Of a stretch of DNA of 64,000 bases, positions 37,058-47,016 are shown one piece after another. Position 1 is the first letter of the stretch. Every line of letters starts with the position of its first letter. The translations under genes were made by a program, and so were the position numbers. This DNA comes from Candidatus Brevundimonas phytovorans. Lineage in GTDB: Bacteria; Pseudomonadota; Alphaproteobacteria; Caulobacterales; Caulobacteraceae. Location of the stretch: contig CP119309.1 in assembly GCA_029203145.1 (NCBI GenBank), positions 2,133,001 to 2,197,000 of the forward strand, read 5' to 3'. Under the pieces are notes generated by a model. It saw only the letters and a list, made by a program, of their open reading frames with translations, did no database searches and was not told the origin of the DNA.

Positions 37058-38532
37058 GCGGCGGGCTCAGGCTTGGCGCCCAGCGCCAGCACGGCGGCGC
37101 GGAAGGCTTCGCCCCGCACCTCGAAATCGGGGAACTGGTCGAAGCTGGCGCATGCGGGGGACAGCAGGACGACCTGCTCGCCGCCGGCTTTCGCGGCGTC
37201 GGCGGCGGCCAGCTCCACGGCGCGTTCCATAGTCTGGGCGACCACGTGCGGGGTGTCGGCCAGGGTGACGGAGAAGGCGTCGGCGGCCTCGCCGATCAGA
37301 TAGGCCTTGGCGACGTGGGGGAAGAGGTCGCGCAAGGCGTCGATGCCGCCCTCCTTGGCCTTGCCGCCCGCGATCCAGAAGACGGAGGGGTAGGAGGCCA
37401 GGGCCTGACGCGCGGCGTCGGCGTTGGTGCCCTTGGAGTCGTTGATGAAGCGGATGGAACCCAGACGACCTACGGCCTCCATGCGGTGCGCCAGACCGGG
37501 GAAGGTCAGCAGGCCTTCGACCGCCGCCTCGTGCGGCACGCCCAGGGCGCGGGCGGCGGCGTAGGCGAAGGCGGCGTTCTGGGCGTTGTGACGGCCGGGG
37601 AGTGAGCGGGCGGCGGAGAGGTCGGCCAGCACATCGCCGTCCGCCGTCAGTACGCCGGGCGCAGCCTCAATCCCGCTCATCCCCGCGGAGGCGGGGACCC
37701 AGTTCTTTGGCTGCTGAGATTCGGCCAGCGTTGTGGACACGGCTCTCACTGGGTCCCCGCCTCCGCGGGGATGAGCGGAAGTAGAAACCGTACAGATGCG
37801 TCGCCCGCGCGCCCGCAGGTCCGTGGCGATCCCCTGCCCCCAGGCTTCGTCCACGCCGACCAGGGCCAGCGCCTCTGGCCCCTGCGCCTGGAAGATGCGG
37901 CGCTTGGCGGCGACATAGCCTTCCATGCCGCCGTGGCGGTCCAGGTGGTCGGGGCTGATGTTGGTCAGGATGGCCACGTCGGGGGCGAAGCGGGTGGTCA
38001 GGTCCAGCTGATAGGACGAGACCTCGATGACATAGACGGCGTCGGGCGTCGGCGCCGGCAGGGCCAGGACGCCGATGCCGATGTTGCCGCCGATGTGGAC
38101 GGTCAGGCCCGCCGACTTCAGCACCCAGCCGATCAGGGCCGTGGTGGTGGACTTGCCGTTGGTGCCGGTGATGGCGACGACGCGGGGGCGCTGGCCTTGC
38201 GGCAGGGCGTCCAAAGCGCGGGCGAACAGTTCAACGTCGCCGATGACCGGGACACCTGCCTGATGGGCGCGCTCGACGGTCCAGTGCGGTTTGGGATGGG
38301 TCAAGGGCGCGCCGGGCGACAGGACCAGAGCGGCGAAGCCCGACCAGTCGGCGCGGGTCAGGTCCTCGACGAGGAACCCTTCCGCCTCGGCCTGCATCCG
38401 GCCCGAGACGCCGTCGTCCCACAGGACGGGGACGGCGCCGCCGGCCTGAAGCGCGCGCGCCGCCGTGATCCCGGACCGGCCCAGGCCGAAGACCGCGACC
38501 CGTCTGCCTTCGAAACCGGGAACCGGGATCAT
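37054..38532 (-). CDS. murD: UDP-MurNAc-L-Ala--D-Glu ligase with an inserted repeat
   Basis: Adds D-Glu to UDP-MurNAc-L-Ala. The 492-residue protein has VFGLGRSGITAARAL, the ATP motif AITGTNGKSTTTALIGW near residues 117-133, NISPDHLDRHGGMEGY, FINDSKGTNADAARQAL and LLSPACASFDQFPDFEVRG. It is 30-40 residues longer than usual because residues about 252-287 (AHPRGGGDPVRAV to NWVPASAGMSG) are encoded by a palindromic repeat (37673-37778). The insert lies in a surface region of the central domain, between the ATP-domain core and ADLSAARSLPGRHNAQN, and keeps the frame. Confidence 0.94.
   Translation of the reverse strand: MIPVPGFEGRRVAVFGLGRSGITAARALQAGGAVPVLWDDGVSGRMQAEAEGFLVEDLTRADWSGFAALVLSPGAPLTHPKPHWTVERAHQAGVPVIGDVELFARALDALPQGQRPRVVAITGTNGKSTTTALIGWVLKSAGLTVHIGGNIGIGVLALPAPTPDAVYVIEVSSYQLDLTTRFAPDVAILTNISPDHLDRHGGMEGYVAAKRRIFQAQGPEALALVGVDEAWGQGIATDLRARGRRICTVSTSAHPRGGGDPVRAVSTTLAESQQPKNWVPASAGMSGIEAAPGVLTADGDVLADLSAARSLPGRHNAQNAAFAYAAARALGVPHEAAVEGLLTFPGLAHRMEAVGRLGSIRFINDSKGTNADAARQALASYPSVFWIAGGKAKEGGIDALRDLFPHVAKAYLIGEAADAFSVTLADTPHVVAQTMERAVELAAADAAKAGGEQVVLLSPACASFDQFPDFEVRGEAFRAAVLALGAKPEPAA
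37673..37778. repeat. Palindromic repeat inserted in frame in murD
   Basis: Two perfect 30-bp inverted arms (37673-37702 and 37749-37778), containing CCCCGCGGAGGCGGGGACCC and its complement, enclose a 46-bp spacer. The reading frame passes straight through and yields a Gly/Pro-rich peptide ending WVPASAGMSG. That peptide is a familiar product of dispersed palindromes in alphaproteobacterial proteins, here inside an essential enzyme. Confidence 0.93.
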
Positions 38533-38536
38533 GGGA

Positions 38537-39646
38537 TCAGCGCAGCTTCAGCGTGGCCAGACCGAGCAGCGCCAGCATGGCGGCGACGATCCAGAAACGG
38601 ATGACCACGGTCGATTCCGGCCAGCCCATCTTCTCGAAATGGTGGTGGATGGGCGCCATCAGGAAGATGCGCTTGCCAGTCAGCTTGAAGTAGCCGACCT
38701 GGATCATGACCGAGGCGGCCTCGACCACGAACAGGCCGCCGACGATGCCCAGCACCAGCTCGTGCTTCGTGGCCACGGCGATGGAGCCGAGCGCGCCGCC
38801 CAGGGCCAGCGAACCGGTGTCGCCCATGAAGATCTTGGCGGGCGGGGCGTTGTACCAGAGGAAGCCCATGCCGCCGCCGATCATGGCGGCGCAGAAGATG
38901 GCCAGCTCGCCCGCGCCGGGCACGTGGTGGACCTGCAGATAGTCGGCGAACAGGAAGTTGCCGACCAGATAGGAGATGATGCCGAAGGCGCCGGCCGCCA
39001 TCATCACCGGCACGATGGCCAGACCGTCCAGACCGTCGGTCAGGTTCACGGCGTTGGAGAAGCCGATGATGGTGAAGGCGGCGAAGGCCACATAGAACCA
39101 GCCGATGTTGAGCAGGATGGCCTTCAGGAAGGGGAAGGCGATCGAGGTTTCCAGACCCGGCGAGGTCGGGGAATAGGTCATCCAGACCACGGTCAGGATG
39201 CCCGCGATCACGGCCACGACCGCCTGGGCCGCCAGCTTCTGTTTCGAGGTCAGGCCCGCCGAGGTCTGCTTGGTCACCTTGGCGTAATCGTCGATGAAGC
39301 CCAGGACGCCAAAGGCCGCCGTCACGCCGGAAACGATCCAGATATAGGGGTTGGTCAGGTCGCCCCAGAGGAAGACCGCCACGCCGATGCCCGCCAGGAT
39401 CATCAGCCCGCCCATGGTCGGGGTGCCGACCTTGGACAGGTGCGACACCGGGCCGTCCTCGCGGATCGGCTGACCCCGGCCCTGCTTGGCGCGAATCCAG
39501 TTGATGAAGCGGCTGCCCATGGCGACGGCGACAATCATGGCCGTGGCCATGGCCAGGGCGACGCGCACCGTCTGATACTGGATCAGGTGCAGCAGCGGAT
39601 ATTCCTGCGCGATGTCCGCATAGTAGAGATAGAGCAGGTAGAACAT
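38537..39646 (-). CDS. mraY: Phospho-MurNAc-pentapeptide transferase MraY
   Basis: Integral membrane enzyme making lipid I from UDP-MurNAc-pentapeptide and undecaprenyl phosphate. The 369-residue protein has about ten membrane segments, [28 protein letters not shown] with the DD motif, [36 protein letters not shown] and the C-terminal HHHFEKMGW. It lies 4 bp upstream of murD and 10 bp after murF. Confidence 0.97.
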   Translation of the reverse strand: MFYLLYLYYADIAQEYPLLHLIQYQTVRVALAMATAMIVAVAMGSRFINWIRAKQGRGQPIREDGPVSHLSKVGTPTMGGLMILAGIGVAVFLWGDLTNPYIWIVSGVTAAFGVLGFIDDYAKVTKQTSAGLTSKQKLAAQAVVAVIAGILTVVWMTYSPTSPGLETSIAFPFLKAILLNIGWFYVAFAAFTIIGFSNAVNLTDGLDGLAIVPVMMAAGAFGIISYLVGNFLFADYLQVHHVPGAGELAIFCAAMIGGGMGFLWYNAPPAKIFMGDTGSLALGGALGSIAVATKHELVLGIVGGLFVVEAASVMIQVGYFKLTGKRIFLMAPIHHHFEKMGWPESTVVIRFWIVAAMLALLGLATLKLR

Positions 39647-39656
39647 TCTTTAGACC

Positions 39657-41099
39657 CTATCGCGTCGCGCGCGGCGCGCCGCTGTCTGAGGGGTTGTTGC
39701 CTTGATCGGCGACGCCGAGATTTGCAAGCGCTGCCGCAATGAGCGAAGCCTTTGACCCGTTCGAGCCCTTGACCATGACGATGTCGCCCGGCCCGACCAG
39801 CTTGTTCGCCTCGGCGGCCAGCTCGGCGGCAGTGGCGCGCCACAGGCCGCGCCGCGAGGGCGGCAGGGCGTCGTGCAGACGGCGCATCTCCATGCCCGCA
39901 GCGTGGACCAGGTCCAGACCGGCGGCGGCGATGGGCTGGATCAGGCCTTCGTGCAGGGCGCGCGAGTGCTCGCCCAGTTCCAGCATGTCGGTCAGGACCA
40001 CGATGCGACGTCCGCCCTCAGCCACAGGCTTCGCCCCCAGGCTGAGGAAGCCCGCCTTCATTGACAGCGGATTGGCGTTGTAGCTCTCGTCGATCAGGGT
40101 GAAGGCGCCGCCGGGGAGGACGACCGTCTTCAACTGGCCGCGCCCCGCCAGAGGCTGGAACCCCGCCAGAGCCTGAAGCGCAATGTCCAGCGACACGTCG
40201 AGCGCCCGCAGCATCAGGATGACGCAGAGGCTGTTCAGCCCCCAGTGCACGCCGGACTGTGCCAGGCGGTAGTCGATCCGGTGCCCGTCGATCTCGGCGG
40301 TGACGCGCGCGCCCTCGGCGTCAGGCTTGAAGCCCAGCAGGCGCGCGTCGCAACCCGCGCCAGAGCCGAAGGTCTGAACGACCGCGCCGACATCCACTGC
40401 GGCCTGACGCACCAGATCGGCATAGGCGTTGTCGGCGTTGATCACGGCCACGCCGCCGGGGACGAGGCCCTCGAAGATGGTGGCCTTTTCACGGGCCACG
40501 CCGGCCTCGCCGTCGGCGAAGGCTTCGATGTGGACCGGGCCGACCGTAGTGACGCAGGCGGCGTGCGGGCGGACGAATTTGGACAGCGGCCCGATCTCGC
40601 CCGGCGCGTTCATGCCGATCTCGAACACGGCGCGGTCGGTGCCCTGCGGCATCCGCGCCAGCGTCAGCGGCACGCCGATGTGGTTGTTGTAGCTCTTGAT
40701 CGAGGCGTGGGCGGAACCGGCCAGGTCCAGACCCGCCTTGATGGCCTGGGTCACGCTGGTCTTGCCGACGCTGCCGGTGACGGCGCCGCGCAGACGGGCG
40801 CGGTCGCGGGCGGCGACGCCCAGCGCCTCCAGCCCCTTCAGGGTGTCGGGGACCAGAACATAGGGTCCGCCCTCGACGGGTCGGTCGACGAGGGCCACGG
40901 TGGCCCCGGCGGCGAAGGCGGCGGCGGCGAACTCATGCCCGTCCCGCGTGCCGTGCAGGGCCAGGAAGAGGTCGCCGGGCGCGATCTCGCGGCTGTTGTA
41001 GGTCATCCCGGACACGCGAGCGTCGGGTCCGTGAAGCTGGCCTCCGGTCGCCGAGGCGATGGCTTCGGCGGTCCAGAGCGGCGTTTGGGTGTCAGGCAT
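39657..41099 (-). CDS. murF: UDP-MurNAc-tripeptide--D-Ala-D-Ala ligase MurF
   Basis: Adds D-Ala-D-Ala to complete the pentapeptide. The 480-residue protein has YNSREIAPGDLFLAL, the ATP motif GSVGKTSVTQAI (a Val replaces the common Thr/Asn), NNHIGVPLTLARMP, FEIGMNAPGEIGPLS and DESYNANPLSMKAGF. ATG 41099 overlaps the murE stop by 8 bp and was chosen over the longer frame to 41177. Confidence 0.95.
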   Translation of the reverse strand: MPDTQTPLWTAEAIASATGGQLHGPDARVSGMTYNSREIAPGDLFLALHGTRDGHEFAAAAFAAGATVALVDRPVEGGPYVLVPDTLKGLEALGVAARDRARLRGAVTGSVGKTSVTQAIKAGLDLAGSAHASIKSYNNHIGVPLTLARMPQGTDRAVFEIGMNAPGEIGPLSKFVRPHAACVTTVGPVHIEAFADGEAGVAREKATIFEGLVPGGVAVINADNAYADLVRQAAVDVGAVVQTFGSGAGCDARLLGFKPDAEGARVTAEIDGHRIDYRLAQSGVHWGLNSLCVILMLRALDVSLDIALQALAGFQPLAGRGQLKTVVLPGGAFTLIDESYNANPLSMKAGFLSLGAKPVAEGGRRIVVLTDMLELGEHSRALHEGLIQPIAAAGLDLVHAAGMEMRRLHDALPPSRRGLWRATAAELAAEANKLVGPGDIVMVKGSNGSKASLIAAALANLGVADQGNNPSDSGAPRATR

Positions 41100-42552
41100 G
41101 ATCGCGCAGGGCTTCAGTCGCTTCGGTGGCGTCGTCGAAGGGATGAATGACCCCCGCGACGATCTGTCCCTGTTCATGCCCTTTTCCGGCGATCACGACC
41201 ACATCTCCTTCGCGCATCAGCGATACGGCGTGGCGGATGGCCTCGCGGCGGTCGCCGATCTCGAGCGCGTCGGGGCAGCCGGCGCGGACCTGGGCGCGGA
41301 TGGCGGCGGGGTCTTCCGAGCGCGGATTGTCGTCGGTGACGATGGCCACGTCGGCCAGACGACCGGCGATCTCGCCCATCATCGGCCGCTTGGCGCGGTC
41401 CCGGTCGCCGCCGGCGCCGAAGACGACGATCAGCTTGCCCGTCGCGTGGGGACGCAGGGCGTTCAGCACCGTCTCCAGACCGTCGGGCGTGTGGGCGTAG
41501 TCGACATAGACCTCGCCGCCGCGCGAGCCTTCGCCGGGGATGCGTTGCAGACGGCCTTGCGCCCCGCGAATGAACTCCATCGCCGGGATGACCCGGTCCG
41601 GGTCTTCACCGCCCGCGATGCACAGGCCCGCCGCGACCAGGGCGTTCGAGGCCTGGAAGCCGCCGGCCAGAGGCAGCAGGACGTCGTGGATGCGGCCGCG
41701 CGCGTCGATGGTCAGGCGCTGGCCTTCCGGCGTCGCCCGGCGCGCGATCAGCGACAGATCGCGCCCGCGCTCGCCCACGCCCATGACGCCCAGACCGGCC
41801 ATGATCGAGGCCGAGGCGAAGGCGGAATAGGCGTCGGAATCGGCGTTCAGGACGGCGGTGCGGCCGCGCGGCAGCAGGGCCTCGAACAGGCGCAGCTTGG
41901 CGGCGCGATAGCTCTCCATGTCCCCGTGATAATCGAGGTGGTCCTGGGTCAGGTTGGTGAAGCCGGCCGCGCGGATGGCCACCCCGTCCAGACGACGCTG
42001 CTCGATGCCGTGCGACGAGGCCTCGAGCGCCAGGTGCGTCACCTCCTTGGCGGCCAGCTCGGCCAGCAGGCGGGCGGCGTCGGCGGCGTCGGGGCTGGTC
42101 AGGCCGGGGCCGGTCAGGGCGTAGGTCTTGTCGCCCTTCTGACCGACCACGCCCAGCGTGCCCATGCTGGCCGACTTGAGGCCGAGACCGGCCCAGATCT
42201 GGCGGCAGAAGTTGGCGACCGAGGTCTTGCCGTTGGTGCCGGTGACAGCCACGCAGGTCCTGGGCTGGGCGCCGTAGAAGCTGCGCGCGGCCAGGGCATA
42301 GGCGCGGTGCACGTCGCCCGAAGTCACCAGAAGCGGCGCAGCCCCGGCGGGGGTGTCGGACGGGGCCAGGATGGCGGCGGCGCCGCGCGCCAGAGCCTGC
42401 GGGATGAAGGCGCGACCGTCCGCCGCCGAACCCGGCAGGGCCACGAACAGGGCGCCGGGCGCGACCTTGCGGCTGTCGGATGTGACCGAGGTGATCTCGG
42501 GGTCCGAGGAGACGTCGCGACGCAGCAGTTCTGACAGACGAAGGGCGCTCAT
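41092..42552 (-). CDS. murE: UDP-MurNAc-L-Ala-D-Glu--diaminopimelate ligase MurE
   Basis: Adds meso-diaminopimelate to the growing stem peptide. The 486-residue protein has VTSDSRKVAPGALFVAL, the ATP motif VTGTNGKTSVANFCRQ, ASSHGIEQRRLDGV, YVDYAHTPDGLETVL and the substrate-specifying DDNPRSEDP. The DNPR motif indicates meso-DAP rather than lysine. The ATG overlaps the ftsI stop (ATGA). Confidence 0.96.
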   Translation of the reverse strand: MSALRLSELLRRDVSSDPEITSVTSDSRKVAPGALFVALPGSAADGRAFIPQALARGAAAILAPSDTPAGAAPLLVTSGDVHRAYALAARSFYGAQPRTCVAVTGTNGKTSVANFCRQIWAGLGLKSASMGTLGVVGQKGDKTYALTGPGLTSPDAADAARLLAELAAKEVTHLALEASSHGIEQRRLDGVAIRAAGFTNLTQDHLDYHGDMESYRAAKLRLFEALLPRGRTAVLNADSDAYSAFASASIMAGLGVMGVGERGRDLSLIARRATPEGQRLTIDARGRIHDVLLPLAGGFQASNALVAAGLCIAGGEDPDRVIPAMEFIRGAQGRLQRIPGEGSRGGEVYVDYAHTPDGLETVLNALRPHATGKLIVVFGAGGDRDRAKRPMMGEIAGRLADVAIVTDDNPRSEDPAAIRAQVRAGCPDALEIGDRREAIRHAVSLMREGDVVVIAGKGHEQGQIVAGVIHPFDDATEATEALRDHA

Positions 42553-44354
42553 CGGCCGTCGCCCTCGACGTCCTGGAACTCGGGGATCTTCTCGCCCAGG
42601 GCGGTGGACCAGCGATCGGCCTTGCGCTCGACGCCCAGGAAGGGCGCGATGCGGTCGGCGATCTTGCCGACGGCGGGCGCGGCGACATAGCCGCCGGTGC
42701 GCGGATAGGAGGACGGCTCGTCCACCAGGACGAAGATGGTATAGCGCTTGGCCGTCACCGGGCCGTCCGAGGGGAAGACGGCGGCGAAGGAGCCGACGGC
42801 GTGGGTCGGATCATAACGGCCGTTGACCAGCTTGTTGGCCGAGCCGGTCTTGCCGCCGACCCGCAGGCCGGGAGCGTTGGCGAAACCGCCTGAGCCGCGC
42901 GTCACGTTGCGACGCATCAGGTCCAGCATGGTGGCCGAGGTCTCGGGCGAGACGACCTGACGGGTGCGGGCGTGGGGCAGACCGCCCTTGCGTAGGCTCA
43001 GGGGCACATAGCGCCCGCCATTGGCCAGGGAGGCATAGGCGGCGACATACTGGATCGGCGTCACCATGACGCCGTAGCCAAAGGACAGCGAGGCCAGGGT
43101 CGAGTCATCCCACTTGCGGATGTGCGACGGGCGGGCCGATTCCTTCAGCTCGATCGGGGCGGCGTCCAGCAGGCCCAGCCGCTGGAAGTAGTCGCGCATC
43201 ACATCGCCGCCCATTTCGACGGCCAGACGCGAGGTGCCGATATTGGACGAGTGCAGATAGACTTCTTCCAGCGTCAGCACCTTGTTGGTGGCGTGGAAGT
43301 CCTTGATGCGGCGCTTGCCGATCTGCAGGGCCTGTGAGGCGTCGAACAGGGTGTTCATGTCGGCGCGGCCGGTGTCGATGCCGGCGGCGACGGTGAAGCT
43401 CTTGAACACCGAGCCCATTTCATAGTGGGCCGAGGTGACGCGGTTCAGCAGGGCGTCTTCGGCGGCGGCGTTGCGGCGGTTGCCGTCGTAGGTCGGCCAG
43501 CTGGCCATGGCCAGAACCTCGCCGGTCTGGACATCGGTCACGACGGCGACCGCGCCCTTGGCTCCGGCGGCCTCGGCGGCGGCGGCCAGTTCGTTCTCGA
43601 CCACGCCCTGGACCCGCAGGTCGATCGACAGCTGGAAGTCCTCGCCGGCTGCGCCCGCCGCGCGAATTTCCTTGTCGAAGGCCAGCTCGGCGCCGGACAC
43701 GCCCTCGCCGCCCGTATCAGCGCGGCCGATCAGATGGACCGCCGAACTGCCCAGAGGATAGACACGGCGATCTTCGGGCTCGAAGGAAATGCCGCCGAGG
43801 GCCAGGGCGTGGACCGCGCGACGCTCGGACGGGGTCAGGCCGTTCAGGACCAGCAGACGGCGCTCGCCGCGCAGCACCCGGTCCAGACGCTTGGCCGAGA
43901 TGCGCGGCAAGGCGCGACGCAGCTGAACCCTGGCGGTCGCCGGATCCCAGATCTCGCGCGGGTCGATGTAGAGGCCGTAGTGGGTGATGTTGGTGGCCAG
44001 CAACTGACCGTTGCGATCGACCAGATCGGCCCGCGTCAGGGCGTTCGCATTGAAGCCCGAGCCCGCCCCGCCGCGCGGCGCGAACAGGGCGGCATGGGCC
44101 GCGCCCAGGGCCAGACAGGCGAAGACGGCGGAAAACACCGCCATGATCAGGAAGATGCGAACCCGGGTGTCTTCTTCCGGACGGCCATCGGCGCGGGCGC
44201 GCTCGAACGAGTGCTCCATCCACCAGACGCAGGAGGCGACCCAGCGGCCCCAGGCGGCGAACAGACCACCGACCGACGGACCTTGCGGACGCGGCTGCGG
44301 ACGGCCCGGCGCGGGACGGCGATAGTCCATGCCGTGGTGATCATGCACGCTCAA
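42549..44354 (-). CDS. ftsI: Septal transpeptidase FtsI (PBP3)
   Basis: Class B penicillin-binding protein crosslinking septal wall with FtsW. The 601-residue protein has an unusually long cytoplasmic N-terminus of about 60 residues rich in Pro, Arg and Gly, one membrane segment (IFLIMAVFSAVFACLALGAA), a dimerisation domain (TRADLVDRNGQLLATN) and the transpeptidase motifs SVFK near residue 314, SSN near 371 and KTG near 506. It begins with TTG overlapping the ftsL stop (TTGA) with GGGGAGA upstream; ATG 44330 is an alternative. Confidence 0.95.
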   Translation of the reverse strand: MSVHDHHGMDYRRPAPGRPQPRPQGPSVGGLFAAWGRWVASCVWWMEHSFERARADGRPEEDTRVRIFLIMAVFSAVFACLALGAAHAALFAPRGGAGSGFNANALTRADLVDRNGQLLATNITHYGLYIDPREIWDPATARVQLRRALPRISAKRLDRVLRGERRLLVLNGLTPSERRAVHALALGGISFEPEDRRVYPLGSSAVHLIGRADTGGEGVSGAELAFDKEIRAAGAAGEDFQLSIDLRVQGVVENELAAAAEAAGAKGAVAVVTDVQTGEVLAMASWPTYDGNRRNAAAEDALLNRVTSAHYEMGSVFKSFTVAAGIDTGRADMNTLFDASQALQIGKRRIKDFHATNKVLTLEEVYLHSSNIGTSRLAVEMGGDVMRDYFQRLGLLDAAPIELKESARPSHIRKWDDSTLASLSFGYGVMVTPIQYVAAYASLANGGRYVPLSLRKGGLPHARTRQVVSPETSATMLDLMRRNVTRGSGGFANAPGLRVGGKTGSANKLVNGRYDPTHAVGSFAAVFPSDGPVTAKRYTIFVLVDEPSSYPRTGGYVAAPAVGKIADRIAPFLGVERKADRWSTALGEKIPEFQDVEGDGR

Positions 44355-44782
44355 TGCAGGCTCTCCCCGGCAAGGGGTTCCGCGACAGACGGGGCGACGG
44401 GCGCGGGGGCCACAGGCGCAGGCGCGGGCGCGGGCGCGCCGGCAGGGGCGGCGGGCGGCGCGATGGCGGTCAGACCGGCCTCGACCGCCTGACGCCGGAC
44501 ATCGACCGGGCCCAGGCCGATTTCACGCGACAGAGCCTCCAGCCGGGCGGGCTGCTCAAGACGGGTCGCCTCGGCGCGCAGCAGGCGGACCCGCTGGCGG
44601 TTTTCCAGAATGTCGCCTTCGATGCGGGTGATCTCGGCGCTCTCGCGGGCGGCGGCGGCCTTGGCGATATAGACCGAGAAGATCAGGGCGCCGACGCAGA
44701 CCACGCCGATGATCTCGACGCAGCGCACGCCGCGGACCTTCCAGTCGAACAGGCGCTTGACCGGAGCGGGCACGGCGATCAT
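44351..44782 (-). CDS. ftsL: FtsL-like cell division protein
   Basis: A 143-residue bitopic protein: a short basic N-terminus, one membrane segment ([20 protein letters not shown]), a periplasmic coiled coil ([25 protein letters not shown]) and an Ala/Pro-rich tail. Sequence identity in this family is low; the call rests on length, topology and its fixed place between rsmH and ftsI. It overlaps both neighbours by 4 bp (ATGA and TTGA). Confidence 0.85.
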   Translation of the reverse strand: MIAVPAPVKRLFDWKVRGVRCVEIIGVVCVGALIFSVYIAKAAAARESAEITRIEGDILENRQRVRLLRAEATRLEQPARLEALSREIGLGPVDVRRQAVEAGLTAIAPPAAPAGAPAPAPAPVAPAPVAPSVAEPLAGESLH

Positions 44783-45756
44783 GCGCGCTTGCCCTTGCCG
44801 GCGCGGCCCTCGATCGCACCCCAGGCCGGAGCCTCGGTGCGGACGGCGGCGCGCAGCTTGGCCGAACGGGCGCGGGGGTTGGCGGCCAGCTCGGCCTCGC
44901 CCGCCTCGCGCGCGCCCTTGAACATCAGATCGAAGCTGGGCTTGCGCAGTTCCACCGCGACGGGGGCATGGCGCGAACCGCCCGGCGCATTGCCGGTGCG
45001 CTCGGTCATGAAGGCCTTGACGATGCGGTCTTCCAGCGAGTGGAAGGTGACGACGACCAGACGCCCGCCGGGGGCCAGCGTCGCCTCGGCGGCTTCCAGA
45101 CCGCGCTCCAGCTCGCCCAGCTCGTCGTTGACGGCGATGCGCAGGGCCTGGAAGACGCGGGTCGCGGGATGGATCGGCGCGCCCCGACGACCGCCCAGCG
45201 CCTTTTCGACCACCTCGGCCAGGTCCAGGGTGCGGCTAAAGGGCTGTTCGACGCGACGGCGCAGGATGGCGGTGGCGACGCGGCCCGACTGACGCTCGTC
45301 GCCATACTGCTTGAAGATATGGGCCATCGGCCCGTGATCCCAGGTGTTGACGATGTCGGCGGCGGTCGGCCCCGCATCGCCCATACGCATGTCCAGCGGC
45401 CCGTCGCGCATGAAGGAGAAGCCGCGCTCGGCCTGATCCAGCTGCATCGACGAGACGCCGATGTCGAAGACAGCGCCGTCCAGCTGGGCCTTGCCGCTCT
45501 CGGCGAAGGCCTCGGACAGATCCGAGAAGGGGGTGCGGATCAGCTGGAACTGGCCCGGATAGGCGGTGGCCACCGCGTCGGCGTGCGGCTGGACGGTCGG
45601 GTCGCGGTCCAGACCGATGACCTGGGCGCCGCGATCCAGAATGGCGCGAGTATAGCCGCCGGCGCCGAAGGTGGCGTCGATGACGACGTCGCCCGGCTGC
45701 GGGTTCAGGGCTTCGAGGACTTCTGCCAGAAGGACGGGGGCGTGCGGAGAGGTCAT
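44779..45756 (-). CDS. rsmH: 16S rRNA m4C1402 methyltransferase RsmH
   Basis: Methylates N4 of C1402 in 16S rRNA. The 325-residue protein has [33 protein letters not shown] as the SAM motif, [39 protein letters not shown] and [12 protein letters not shown]. Part of the near-universal mraZ-rsmH-ftsL-ftsI start of dcw clusters, with ATGA overlaps on both sides. Confidence 0.97.
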   Translation of the reverse strand: MTSPHAPVLLAEVLEALNPQPGDVVIDATFGAGGYTRAILDRGAQVIGLDRDPTVQPHADAVATAYPGQFQLIRTPFSDLSEAFAESGKAQLDGAVFDIGVSSMQLDQAERGFSFMRDGPLDMRMGDAGPTAADIVNTWDHGPMAHIFKQYGDERQSGRVATAILRRRVEQPFSRTLDLAEVVEKALGGRRGAPIHPATRVFQALRIAVNDELGELERGLEAAEATLAPGGRLVVVTFHSLEDRIVKAFMTERTGNAPGGSRHAPVAVELRKPSFDLMFKGAREAGEAELAANPRARSAKLRAAVRTEAPAWGAIEGRAGKGKRA

Positions 45757-46229
45757 GCCGCGCCCCCGGTCTTGGCGACCGCCGCCTGACGGCGCATTTC
45801 ACCGAACTGCTTCAGGCCCTCGCGCGCCATGCGGCGCTGCTCGGCGCGGTGCGCGGCCCACTTGTCCTTGTTCCAGATCTGGAAGCGCTCGCCGACGCCG
45901 TAGATGACGACCGTGTCGGACAGGTCGACCTCGGCGCACAGGTGCTCCGGCAGAGTGATGCGGCCGCCCGAGTCGTAGGCCAGCGGCTTTTGCTCGCCGA
46001 AGATCGAAGCTTCCAGCGCCGAGCGGTAAGGGTCGCCGAAGGGCAGGCTTTCGATGACGGCGCGGTATTCGGCGAACAGCTTGTCGCCGCCCGCTTCCAG
46101 GCAGTCGGCTTCGATGGAGGGGAAGCAGAAGACGCCATGCTCAGCGCCGTTTTCAGCCGTGCGGAATTCCTGGGGGATCAAGAGACGGCGCTTGCCGTCC
46201 AGCTGCTTCTCGTAGGTCGAGAGAAACAC
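45753..46229 (-). CDS. mraZ: Transcriptional regulator MraZ
   Basis: A 158-residue DNA-binding protein with two SpoVT/AbrB-like MraZ repeats ([18 protein letters not shown] near the start, [13 protein letters not shown] near residue 90). It represses its own promoter and the dcw operon in E. coli. The start is GTG at 46229. An array of TGGG repeats spaced 10 bp lies about 90 bp upstream and is its expected operator. Confidence 0.95.
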   Translation of the reverse strand: MFLSTYEKQLDGKRRLLIPQEFRTAENGAEHGVFCFPSIEADCLEAGGDKLFAEYRAVIESLPFGDPYRSALEASIFGEQKPLAYDSGGRITLPEHLCAEVDLSDTVVIYGVGERFQIWNKDKWAAHRAEQRRMAREGLKQFGEMRRQAAVAKTGGAA

Positions 46230-46315
46230 GCTTTGCCCAATCGAGCCCTGCGGCCCGCCCCTGAAAGTCCGTTGATGACACCACGCGCCGGGCGACCGCC
46301 CCTACTCATGAGGCT

Positions 46316-46350
46316 GTGGGATAGCATGGGATCAGATGGGCCTCAATGGG
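46316..46350. promoter_or_regulatory. MraZ operator: four TGGG repeats at 10-bp spacing
   Basis: GTGGG (46316-46320), then ATGGG at 46326, 46336 and 46346: four direct repeats in exact 10-bp phase, one helical turn. E. coli MraZ binds TGGGN repeats separated by 5 bp in front of mraZ, the same 10-bp period. Position and orientation fit autorepression of the dcw operon. Confidence 0.75.
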
Positions 46351-46512
46351 ATTAGTTGACACCCTTTAACCAAATTTGCAGTTCGGCGAACGGCTTAAGC
46401 AGTCAAGAATGAGAACATACAAGCAACAACAAGAGTATTCACAGCCTGTGGACGGCTTTTTCCGCCATGTTTTCAACGCAGGGGTTAATGGGCGCGCGTC
46501 GCGCAGACGGAC

Positions 46513-46543
46513 GGCTCGATCCTCGGGTCAAGCCCGAGGATGA
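46513..46543. repeat. Dispersed palindrome
   Basis: TCCTCGGG, five bases, CCCGAGGA, followed by TGACGGC. This hairpin type is widespread between alphaproteobacterial genes. It lies in the 378-bp gap 46230-46607 between mraZ and rnpB. Apart from this and the MraZ operator I see no gene in that gap. Confidence 0.6.
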
Positions 46544-46600
46544 CGGCGTCAGAAAGATGCTGAAAACGGCCTCAAGCAGCGCAAAACGCGGTAGGCCCTC

Positions 46601-46607
46601 AAAAAAA
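46601..46607 (-). terminator. T tract ending rnpB
   Basis: Seven T on the minus strand immediately follow the 3' strand of helix P1 of the RNase P RNA. This is the expected intrinsic end of the gene. Confidence 0.7.
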
Positions 46608-46987
46608 CGCCAGACGGCCTGTAAGCCGGGTTCTGTTCCGCCCCGAAAGGCGGCGACGATCATTCCTCTGGACCGCCCATTGCTGAGCGGTTCTCGCGAC
46701 CTACCCGGACGCCTCGGGCGGTGAACCCTGCGGCCGAAACCGCGCGACGTCCCTATTCGGTCTTGCTCCAGGCGGGGCTTGCCATGCCGCCGACGTTGCC
46801 GCCGACGCGGTGGGCTCTTACCCCACCCTTTCACCCTTCCCCGGGCCGAAGCCCAGGCGGTTTGCTTTCTGTGGCGCTATCCCTCGGGTCACCCCGGGCG
46901 GGAGTTACCCGCCGCCTCTTCACCGTGGAGCCCGGACTTTCCTCGACAAGAGCAAGCTCTCGCCGCGACCGCCCGGCCGTCTGGCGG
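46608..46987 (-). ncRNA. rnpB: RNase P RNA (class A)
   Basis: About 380 nt. On the minus strand the conserved 5' core GAGGAAAGTCCGGGCTCC is at about 46935-46952, with ATAGCGCCACAGAAA downstream. The 3' core, ACAGAACCCGGCTTACAG, is at about 46616-46633. The ends pair as helix P1 (GCCAGACGGCC with GGCCGTCTGGC). The RNA is the catalytic subunit that matures tRNA 5' ends. The exact termini are set from P1 and the following T tract. Confidence 0.95.
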
Positions 46988-47016
46988 GGGCTAAGTGCGC
47001 GCGAACGACGCGCGCG

